Shown here piece by piece: positions 57,254 through 64,000 of a stretch of DNA of 64,000 bases; positions within the stretch are counted from its first letter, which is position 1, and every line of letters begins with the position of its first letter. This DNA is from Mycobacterium syngnathidarum (GTDB lineage Bacteria > Actinomycetota > Actinomycetes > Mycobacteriales > Mycobacteriaceae), in the NCBI RefSeq assembly GCF_001942625.1, contig NZ_MLCL01000023.1, forward strand, positions 124,001 through 188,000. Reading direction: 5' to 3'. The translations under genes were made by a program, and so were the position numbers. The notes under the pieces were generated by a model, which was not told the DNA's origin, searched no databases, and saw only the letters and a list, made by a program, of their open reading frames with translations.

Positions 57254-59134
57254 ATGACGATACCCGTATGGCTCGTGATCGCGCTCCCCGCCGCCGGAGC
57301 CGCGGTGCTGCTGCTGGGCGGCCGACGCACCGACCGGTGGGGGCACCTGCTGGGTTGTGCCACTGCGTTGGGCGCGTTCGTCCTCGGCGCGGTGCTGTTC
57401 AGCCAGATGCTGGGCCGCGACGGTGAACACCGCGCGGTCTCGGAGGCGCTGTTCTCCTGGGTGCCGGTGGCCGGCCTGCAGGTCGATTTCGGGCTGCAGC
57501 TCGATCAGCTGTCGATGTGCTTCGTGCTGCTGATCACCGGCGTCGGGTCTTTGATCCACATCTACTCGATCGGGTATATGTCCGACGACCCCCACCGGAG
57601 AAGGTTTTTCGCGTATCTGAACCTGTTCCTGGCGGCCATGCTGCTGCTCGTGCTCGCCGACAACTACCTGGGCCTGTACGCCGGGTGGGAAGGCGTGGGC
57701 CTGGCCTCGTATCTGCTGATCGGGTTCTGGTCGCACAAACCCTCGGCCGCCGCCGCGGCCAAGAAGGCCTTCGTCGTCAACCGGGTCGGTGACATGGGCC
57801 TGGCCATCGCGTTGATGATCATGTTCGCCACCATCGGGTCGATCTCGTTTGCCGGAGTCTTCAGCGCCGCACCGGCATTGAGCGAAGCCACCCTCACCGC
57901 GATCGGCCTGCTGCTGTTGTTGGGCGCGTGCGGCAAATCAGCCCAGGTGCCGCTGCAGTCCTGGCTCGGCGACGCGATGGAGGGCCCGACGCCGGTCTCG
58001 GCGCTCATCCACGCCGCAACGATGGTGACCGCCGGCGTCTACCTGATCGTGCGGTCCGGACCGATCTTCGACCTCGCCCCGGGCGCCCAGACCGGTGTGG
58101 TCATCGTCGGCGCCGTCACGTTGCTGTTCGGCGCGATCATCGGCTGCGCCAAAGATGACATCAAGAAGGCCCTGGCCGCATCGACGATGAGCCAGATCGG
58201 CTACATGGTGCTGGCCGCCGGGCTGGGCCCGGCCGGATACGCGTTCGCGATCATGCACCTGCTCACCCATGGCTTCTTCAAGGCCGGCCTGTTCCTCGGC
58301 GCCGGGTCGGTGATGCACGCCATGAACGACGAGGTGAACATGCGCCGCTACGGCGGGTTGCGGAAGGTCCTGCCGGTCACCTTCGCCACCTTCGGGCTCG
58401 GTTATCTGGCGATCATCGGGGTGCCGCCACTGGCCGGCTTCTTCTCGAAAGACAGCATCATCGAAGCGGCACTCGGTGCCGGCGGCGTCCGCGGCGTGGT
58501 CCTCGGCGGCGCGGCCATCCTGGGCGCCGGGATCACCGCGTTCTACATGACCCGGGTGATGCTGATGACGTTCTTCGGCGAAAAGCGCTGGGCCCCCGAT
58601 GCTCATCCGCACGAGGCGCCTGCCGTGATGACCTGGCCGATGATCCTGCTCGCGGTCGGCTCGGTGGTTTCCGGTGGTGCGCTGGCCATCGGTGGCACGC
58701 TGTCGCATTGGCTGGAGCCGGTGGTCGGTGCTCACGAGGCGCACCACGCGATCCCGGCGTGGGTGGTCACGGTGGTCGTGCTCTCGGTCGTCGCGGTCGG
58801 CATCGCGGTGGCCTATCGGATGTATGCGCAGCGGCCGGTTCCGGCCGAGGTGCCCGAAGGTGCGGTGCTGACGGTGGCCGCCCGGCGCGATCTGTACGGC
58901 GACGCATTCAACGAGGCGGTGTTCATGCGAGGGGGTCAGACCCTCACCGCGGCCCTGGTCACCGTCGACGACAAGGTGGTCGACGGCACCGCGGGCGGGC
59001 TGGCCGCGCTGGTGCGCCGAACGTCGGATGGGCTGCGTGAGCTGCAGACCGGCTTCGCCCGCTCCTACGCGCTGTCCATGCTCGGCGGTGCGGCTCTGGT
59101 GGTGGCGACGATTCTGGCGGTGCGACTGTGGTGA
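57254..59134 (+). CDS. nuoL: NADH-quinone oxidoreductase subunit L
   Basis: NuoL (626 residues) is the distal antiporter-like subunit with the lateral helix at its C-terminus. [69 protein letters not shown] (channel Lys and His) and [25 protein letters not shown] are hallmarks. Confidence 0.96.
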   Translation: MTIPVWLVIALPAAGAAVLLLGGRRTDRWGHLLGCATALGAFVLGAVLFSQMLGRDGEHRAVSEALFSWVPVAGLQVDFGLQLDQLSMCFVLLITGVGSLIHIYSIGYMSDDPHRRRFFAYLNLFLAAMLLLVLADNYLGLYAGWEGVGLASYLLIGFWSHKPSAAAAAKKAFVVNRVGDMGLAIALMIMFATIGSISFAGVFSAAPALSEATLTAIGLLLLLGACGKSAQVPLQSWLGDAMEGPTPVSALIHAATMVTAGVYLIVRSGPIFDLAPGAQTGVVIVGAVTLLFGAIIGCAKDDIKKALAASTMSQIGYMVLAAGLGPAGYAFAIMHLLTHGFFKAGLFLGAGSVMHAMNDEVNMRRYGGLRKVLPVTFATFGLGYLAIIGVPPLAGFFSKDSIIEAALGAGGVRGVVLGGAAILGAGITAFYMTRVMLMTFFGEKRWAPDAHPHEAPAVMTWPMILLAVGSVVSGGALAIGGTLSHWLEPVVGAHEAHHAIPAWVVTVVVLSVVAVGIAVAYRMYAQRPVPAEVPEGAVLTVAARRDLYGDAFNEAVFMRGGQTLTAALVTVDDKVVDGTAGGLAALVRRTSDGLRELQTGFARSYALSMLGGAALVVATILAVRLW

Positions 59135-60732
59135 GCACGATTCCTTGGCTGACGGCGCTGTGGGCGCTCCCGACGGTGGGTGCCGCGGTGGTGATGCTGC
59201 TCCCTGCATCGCAACGGACACTGGCGAAGTGGCTGGCCCTGGTGATCTCATTGGCGGCCCTGGGTCTGGCGGGGCTGATCGCGGCCGGCTTCGATCCGGC
59301 CGGCGAGCAGTACCAGTTCGTCGAGTCACACCGCTGGATCCCGTCGTTCGGTACCGGATACATCCTCGGGGTCGACGGCATCGCGCTGGCCCTGGTTGTT
59401 CTCACCGCCGTGTTACTCCCGCTGCTGATCATCGCGGGCTGGAATGACGCTGCCCGCCAGACCGGTCTCGGCGGCCGCGGTGTGCAGGCCTACCTGGCGC
59501 TCACCCTCGCCGTCGAGGGCATGGTGTTCATGTCGCTGGTGGCGCTGGACATCCTGCTGTTCTACGTGTTCTTCGAGGCCATGCTGATCCCGATGTACTT
59601 CCTGATCGGCGGTTTTGGAGAACACCGCGCTCAAGCTTCCAAAGCGGCGGTGAAGTTCCTGCTGTACAACCTGTTCGGCGGTCTGGTGATGCTGGCCGCC
59701 GTGATCGGCCTGTACGTGGTGACCGCAGGCAGTGATGCGTTTGCATCAGGCACCTTCGACTTCCGGGCGATCGTCGCCGCGGTGTCCTCGGGCGAGTTCG
59801 TGATCGACCCCGCGATCGCGAACTTCCTCTTCCTGGGGTTCATGTTCGCGTTCGCGGTCAAGGCACCGCTGTGGCCGTTTCACCGTTGGCTGCCCGACGC
59901 CGCGGTCCAGGCCACCCCGGCCAGTGCGGTGCTGATGATGGCGATCATGGACAAGGTGGGCACCTTCGGCATGCTCCGTTACTGCCTGCCGCTGTTTCCG
60001 GATGCCTCAACGTATTTCCGTCCGCTGGTCATCACGCTCGCGGTGATCGGCATCATCTACGGCGCTGTCCTGGCGATCGGTCAGACCGATGTGATGCGCC
60101 TGATCGCCTACACGTCGATATCGCACTTCGGTTTCATCATCCTCGGCATCTTCGTCATGACCAGTCAGGGCCAGGCCGGTTCGACGCTGTACATGATCAA
60201 TCACGGAATCTCCACCGCTGCCCTGTTCCTGATCGCTGGGTTCCTGGTAACGCGGCGCGGTTCCAGGCTGATCGACGCCTACGGCGGCGTACAGAAGGTG
60301 GCGCCGGTACTCGCGGGAACGTTCCTGGTGGCAGGCTTGGCGACGTTGTCACTGCCGGGCCTGGCGCCGTTCATCAGTGAATTCCTGGTTCTCATCGGCA
60401 CATTCACGCGCTATCCGGTGGTCGCGGTGTTCGCCGCCACCGCACTCGTGTTGTCGGCGGTGTACATCCTGTGGATGTACCAACGGATGATGACGGGTCC
60501 GGTCCCCGACGGGTTGCTCGAGGGTGACGACAGTGGGCGCGGCTTACATGATCTGGTGCCACGCGAACTGGTGGTGGTGGCACCGTTGATCGCGCTGCTG
60601 CTGGTATTGGGCATCTACCCCAAACCCGCACTGGACGTGATCAATCCGGCGGTACAGCACACGTTGACCACCATCGGACAAACCGATCCGGCACCGAGCG
60701 CACCACCGACCATCGCCGAGGGGAGCCGCTGA
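59131..60732 (+). CDS. nuoM: NADH-quinone oxidoreductase subunit M
   Basis: NuoM (533 residues) is an antiporter-like pump subunit: [21 protein letters not shown] (Glu), [56 protein letters not shown] and [25 protein letters not shown] use the GTG at 59131, which gives a GTGA overlap with nuoL; the adjacent GTG at 59128 is also possible. Confidence 0.96.
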   Translation: MSTIPWLTALWALPTVGAAVVMLLPASQRTLAKWLALVISLAALGLAGLIAAGFDPAGEQYQFVESHRWIPSFGTGYILGVDGIALALVVLTAVLLPLLIIAGWNDAARQTGLGGRGVQAYLALTLAVEGMVFMSLVALDILLFYVFFEAMLIPMYFLIGGFGEHRAQASKAAVKFLLYNLFGGLVMLAAVIGLYVVTAGSDAFASGTFDFRAIVAAVSSGEFVIDPAIANFLFLGFMFAFAVKAPLWPFHRWLPDAAVQATPASAVLMMAIMDKVGTFGMLRYCLPLFPDASTYFRPLVITLAVIGIIYGAVLAIGQTDVMRLIAYTSISHFGFIILGIFVMTSQGQAGSTLYMINHGISTAALFLIAGFLVTRRGSRLIDAYGGVQKVAPVLAGTFLVAGLATLSLPGLAPFISEFLVLIGTFTRYPVVAVFAATALVLSAVYILWMYQRMMTGPVPDGLLEGDDSGRGLHDLVPRELVVVAPLIALLLVLGIYPKPALDVINPAVQHTLTTIGQTDPAPSAPPTIAEGSR

Positions 60733-60734
60733 CC

Positions 60735-62300
60735 ATGGTGACGCCGAGCATCGAGTACGCCCTGCTCTCCCCCATGCTGATCGTGTTCGGGGTGGGAGTG
60801 GCCGGTGTGCTCGTCGAAGCCTTCCTGCCGCGCCCGGCGCGCTACGGGGTGCAGGTCGCCCTCGCGCTGGGCGGGTTGGTGGCAGCAGTGGTGGCAGTGG
60901 TCCTGCTGGCCCGGGACCTGCACGGCACCCCCGGCAGGCCCGCGGTGCTCGGCTCGGTGGTGCTCGACGCGCCGGCGGTGTTCCTACAGGGGACGATCGC
61001 CCTCGTCGGTATTCTCGGCATCTTGCTCATAGCCGAACGTCAATCGGCCGCAGCGACTTCCGGTGGCGCCCGCGGCCTCGACGGGTTCACCCCACAGGCG
61101 TCGGCGGTACCGGGCAGTGTCGCCGAGCAGCTGGCCACCAAGACCGGTGTGATGCAGACGGAAGTCTTCCCGTTGACCATGTTCGCGATCGGCGGCATGT
61201 TGTTGTTCCCGGCCGCCGATGATCTGCTGACCATGTTCATCGCACTGGAAGTGCTATCTCTTCCGCTGTATCTGGTATGTGGTCTGGCCCGGCGCCGCCG
61301 TCTGCTGTCACAAGAGGCCTCGCTCAAATACTTTCTGCTGGGGGCGTTCTCGTCGGCGTTCTTCCTCTACGGCGCGGCCATGCTGTATGGCTACGCCGGG
61401 ACACTGGACCTGGCCGGGATCGCCACGGCGGTGGACACCAGAGCACCCAACACCCCGCTGGCGCTGGTCGGTGTGGCCCTGCTGCTGGTCGGACTGCTGT
61501 TCAAAGTCGGCGCCGTTCCGTTCCATTCGTGGATTCCCGACGTGTACCAGGGCGCTCCCACCGCGATCACCGCGTTCATGGCCGCGGCCACCAAGATCGC
61601 CGCGTTCGGCGCAACGCTGCGCATCTTCTACGTCGCGCTACCCCAGTTGCGCGACGATTGGCGGCCGATTCTGTGGGCGATTGCCATCCTGACGATGGTG
61701 GTCGGCACCATCACCGCCGTCACCCAGACCGACGTCAAACGGATGCTCGCCTACTCCGCGGTGGCACATTCGGGGTTCATCCTCACCGGTGTGATCGCGG
61801 CCAACCCGGCCGGAGTGTCCTCGACGCTGTTCTATCTGTTCGCCTACGGATTCAGCACGCTCGGCGCGTTCGCGGTCGTCGGCCTGGTCCGCAACAGCAC
61901 CGGCGAGGAGGCCACCGGGATGGCCCAGTGGGCTGGGCTGGGACGGCGGTATCCGATTGTCGGCGTGGTGTTTTCACTGTTCCTTCTGGCGTTTGCCGGG
62001 ATCCCGCTGACCAGTGGATTCGTCAGCAAGTTCGCGGTGTTCAAGGCTGCGGGCGAGGGCGGTGCGATCCCCTTGGTCATCGTCGGTGTCATCGCCAGTG
62101 CCGTCGCGGCGTACTTCTACGTGCGGGTGATCGTGCTGATGTTCTTCACCGATGCCCCCGAAGACGCACCGGAGGTCGTCGTCCCCAGCGGGCTGTCCAC
62201 TGCCGTCATCACCGTCACCGCGGCTGTCACCTTCGCACTCGGCGCACTACCACAGCCCCTGCTGGACCTGGCCGACAATGCGCAGATGTTCCTGCGCTGA
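60735..62300 (+). CDS. nuoN: NADH-quinone oxidoreductase subunit N
   Basis: NuoN (521 residues) is the third antiporter-like subunit: MFIALEVLSLPLYLVCGLARRRRLLSQEASLKYFLLGAFSSAFFLYG (Glu and Lys), FKVGAVPFHSWIPDVYQGAPTAITAFMAAATKIAAF and TQTDVKRMLAYSAVAHSGFILTGV. It is the last nuo gene, 2 bases after nuoM. Confidence 0.96.
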   Translation: MVTPSIEYALLSPMLIVFGVGVAGVLVEAFLPRPARYGVQVALALGGLVAAVVAVVLLARDLHGTPGRPAVLGSVVLDAPAVFLQGTIALVGILGILLIAERQSAAATSGGARGLDGFTPQASAVPGSVAEQLATKTGVMQTEVFPLTMFAIGGMLLFPAADDLLTMFIALEVLSLPLYLVCGLARRRRLLSQEASLKYFLLGAFSSAFFLYGAAMLYGYAGTLDLAGIATAVDTRAPNTPLALVGVALLLVGLLFKVGAVPFHSWIPDVYQGAPTAITAFMAAATKIAAFGATLRIFYVALPQLRDDWRPILWAIAILTMVVGTITAVTQTDVKRMLAYSAVAHSGFILTGVIAANPAGVSSTLFYLFAYGFSTLGAFAVVGLVRNSTGEEATGMAQWAGLGRRYPIVGVVFSLFLLAFAGIPLTSGFVSKFAVFKAAGEGGAIPLVIVGVIASAVAAYFYVRVIVLMFFTDAPEDAPEVVVPSGLSTAVITVTAAVTFALGALPQPLLDLADNAQMFLR

Positions 62301-62308
62301 CTGCCCAC

Positions 62309-62370
62309 CGCGAGCAGACCCAAACATGCACAAATATGCGGCGTAGCATCCGATTTTATGTCTGTTCGCG
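62309..62370. repeat. Inverted-repeat hairpin after nuoN, overlapping the enoyl-CoA hydratase start
   Basis: Arms CGCGAGCAGAC (62309-62319) and GTCTGTTCGCG (62360-62370) match at 10 of 11 positions. The second arm includes the first codons of the echA gene. TAGCAT (62344-62349) inside the loop is a possible -10 for a leaderless echA transcript. Confidence 0.6.
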
Positions 62371-63131
62371 ATGTTGTCCTGACCGCTGACCACGGTGCTG
62401 TCCGGGTTCTCACCCTCAACCGCCCACAGGCGCGAAATGCCCTGGGCCGCGAGTTGATCGAGGAGCTCTATGCCGGCCTGGAGACCGCTGACGCCGACAC
62501 CGACGTGCGGGCGATCGTACTCACCGGAACCGACCCGGCGTTCTGCGCCGGCGTCGACCTGAAGGAAGCGCAAACCCTCGGCACGGAGTACTTCGCGGAG
62601 TTCCGGTCGCACAACTGCATCACCAAGACCGGCGAGCTGCGTACTCCGATCATCGGCGCGATCAACGGTGCGACGTTTACCGGCGGGCTGGAGATGGCGC
62701 TGGGCTGCGATTTCCTGATCGCCTCCGAGCGTGCGGTTTTCGCCGACACCCACGCCCGGGTCGGCATCCTGCCCGGCGGCGGGATGACGGCACGGCTCCC
62801 GCACGTGGTCGGCGCCGCCATGGCGCGCCGGCTGTCGATGACGGGCGAGGTCATCGATGCCGCGCGCGCCGAACGCTTGGGTCTGGTCACCGAGGTGGTG
62901 CCGCATGAGGCCCTTCTGGACCGCGCGCTGGAGCTCGCCGCTCAGATCGCCGAGGTACCGGGACCGATCATGGCGGGGCTCAAGGAGATCTATACCCGCG
63001 GTACGACGCCACTGCTGTCCCCCGCGCTGGCCGCGGAGACGGAGATCGCCGGCGCGCAGACCCGCGATTTCGATGGGCTGGGCGACCGCTATCAAGCAGT
63101 GGCTCAACGCAACCGAGGACAGATCGGCTAG
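62358..63131 (+). CDS. Enoyl-CoA hydratase/isomerase (EchA-like)
   Basis: This 257-residue crotonase has the oxyanion loops DPAFCAGVDLKEA and NGATFTGGLEMALGCDFLIAS, with a Glu in GGLEMAL where crotonase E144 lies. The second catalytic Glu position aligns with His in FADTHARVGILPGGGMT, so plain hydratase activity is uncertain. No Shine-Dalgarno sequence precedes the ATG; it may be leaderless. It ends in a 3-base overlap with the convergent alcohol dehydrogenase stop. Confidence 0.9.
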   Translation: MSVRDVVLTADHGAVRVLTLNRPQARNALGRELIEELYAGLETADADTDVRAIVLTGTDPAFCAGVDLKEAQTLGTEYFAEFRSHNCITKTGELRTPIIGAINGATFTGGLEMALGCDFLIASERAVFADTHARVGILPGGGMTARLPHVVGAAMARRLSMTGEVIDAARAERLGLVTEVVPHEALLDRALELAAQIAEVPGPIMAGLKEIYTRGTTPLLSPALAAETEIAGAQTRDFDGLGDRYQAVAQRNRGQIG

Positions 63132-64000
63132 GCCGTCGGGTTCGGCTCGATGATCGTCATCCCGGAGCCGGTGGGTGCGTCCATGGCTGCCATCGCGGCA
63201 CCTGCCTCGTCGAGACCCACCACACGGGTCACCAAACGCTCCGGGTCCAGCGCTCCCGAAGCGATGAGGTCGAGCATTGCCGGATAGTCGACGGCGGGCA
63301 TCCCGTGCGACCCGAGGATCGCCAGCTCCTGGGCGATCACCCGATCCATCGGGAGCGCGGTCAGCGCGGCGCTCCCGAGGAGCAGGCCCACCTGAATGTG
63401 CCGGCCCCGCCGCCGCAATGCGGCTACGGAGGCCGCCGCAAGTGCTGGATCACCGAGGGCGTCAATACCGATGTGCACACCACCGCCGGTGCGTTTTACG
63501 ACTTCGGCGGCGACATCGGCGCTTTCGCTGCTGTGGACGAGTTCGTCAGCACCAAGCCGGCCCGCCGCGGCCAGGGCGGCCTCGGTCACGTCGACCGCGA
63601 TCACATTGGCGCCGAACGCCTTCGCGATCATCACTGCCGACAGACCGACTCCGCCACAGCCGTACACCGCCACCCACTGGCCTGGCGCTACCCCTCCGTG
63701 GGTGACCACGGCCCGGAACGAGGTCGCGAACCGGCACCCCAACGACGCTGCTGCGGCGAACGAGACACCGTCGGGCAGGCGGACGAGATTGGTCTGAGCC
63801 CGCGGCACCGCCACCCGCTGGGCGAACGATCCCGGCAAGGTGAAACCCGGCTGCTCCTGGTTGGGACACACCTGGGCAGCCCCGGCCTCACAGAACTCGC
63901 ACCGCCCGCAACCCAGCACGAAGGGGGCGGTCACCCGGTCGCCCACCTGCCAGCCCGAGACATCGGTGCCGACAGCCGCGACGGCTCCGGCGAACTCGTG
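63128..64000 (-). CDS. Zinc-dependent alcohol dehydrogenase (MDR), 5' end beyond the window
   Basis: The frame is open to the window edge, giving 290 visible residues from HEFAGAVAAVGTDVSGWQVGDRV. Structural-zinc cysteines are in GCGRCEFCEAGAAQVCPNQ and the Rossmann site is VAVYGCGGVGLSAVMIAKAFGANVIAVDV (about 105-135). It belongs to the zinc MDR alcohol dehydrogenases; the catalytic Cys and His lie mostly before the visible part. Substrate unknown. Confidence 0.9.
   Translation of the reverse strand, partial: HEFAGAVAAVGTDVSGWQVGDRVTAPFVLGCGRCEFCEAGAAQVCPNQEQPGFTLPGSFAQRVAVPRAQTNLVRLPDGVSFAAAASLGCRFATSFRAVVTHGGVAPGQWVAVYGCGGVGLSAVMIAKAFGANVIAVDVTEAALAAAGRLGADELVHSSESADVAAEVVKRTGGGVHIGIDALGDPALAAASVAALRRRGRHIQVGLLLGSAALTALPMDRVIAQELAILGSHGMPAVDYPAMLDLIASGALDPERLVTRVVGLDEAGAAMAAMDAPTGSGMTIIEPNPTA

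Overview
The window reads as the chromosome of a rapidly growing Mycobacterium (Mycolicibacterium-type). The evidence is high GC with GTG/TTG starts, an antigen 85 mycolyltransferase, an MmpL transporter, a Culp-type cutinase, a mycothiol-dependent-isomerase-like protein, F420-type enzymes, and a tmRNA whose tag reads ADSNQRDYALAA. Gene order follows the M. tuberculosis segment prfB-mscS-like-ftsE-ftsX-smpB-ssrA, then fprA, hisN, fadE24-fadE23-fadB4, the Rv3143-like receiver protein and nuoA-N. This synteny is from memory of M. tuberculosis gene order, not from a search.

Layout. 1-7.1 kb holds envelope genes: a truncated secreted DUF4185 protein, a 32-codon small ORF, an MmpL without MmpS, a YwaF-like membrane protein, a sensor histidine kinase interrupted by a frameshift, and a secreted cutinase with a Pro/Gly/Tyr-rich tail. 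7.2-13.3 kb (minus strand) holds the trans-translation and division block: ssrA, an MDMPI-like protein, smpB, ftsX, ftsE, a Thr/Pro-rich membrane protein, an MscS channel and prfB. 13.4-21.3 kb holds fprA, hisN, an HxlR regulator divergent from an oxidoreductase, and the fadE24-fadE23-fadB4 lipid genes.

21.4-46.3 kb looks accessory relative to the M. tuberculosis order. It contains an antigen 85 gene and an acyl-CoA-dehydrogenase-fold monooxygenase. Next is a UbiX/UbiD decarboxylase pair with an F420-type luciferase-like enzyme and a large LuxR regulator. A stress-like string follows (HD hydrolase, catalase, SigH-like ECF sigma factor, esterase, cupin, DJ-1/PfpI). Then comes a tightly coupled eight-gene catabolic operon at 37.0-44.6 kb: homogentisate-dioxygenase-like enzyme, alpha/beta hydrolase, CaiB CoA-transferase, HMG-CoA-lyase-like enzyme, TetR, acyl-CoA dehydrogenase, APH-like kinase and DUF6285. 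The last three genes match the architecture of the levulinate/4-hydroxyacyl-CoA module LvaC-LvaA-LvaB, which makes this the best candidate for an undescribed pathway.

46.3-62.3 kb holds the receiver-like protein and the complete 14-gene complex I operon nuoA-N, with a Crp-like site in its leader. Nearly every nuo junction overlaps. Three of the junctions that are spaced out are bridged by tiny ORFs whose start or stop codons overlap or abut the neighbours, an arrangement reminiscent of MIRU elements. The window ends with an enoyl-CoA hydratase and a truncated zinc alcohol dehydrogenase. A dispersed hairpin family with CGCGAGCAGAC-like arms recurs at four intergenic positions.
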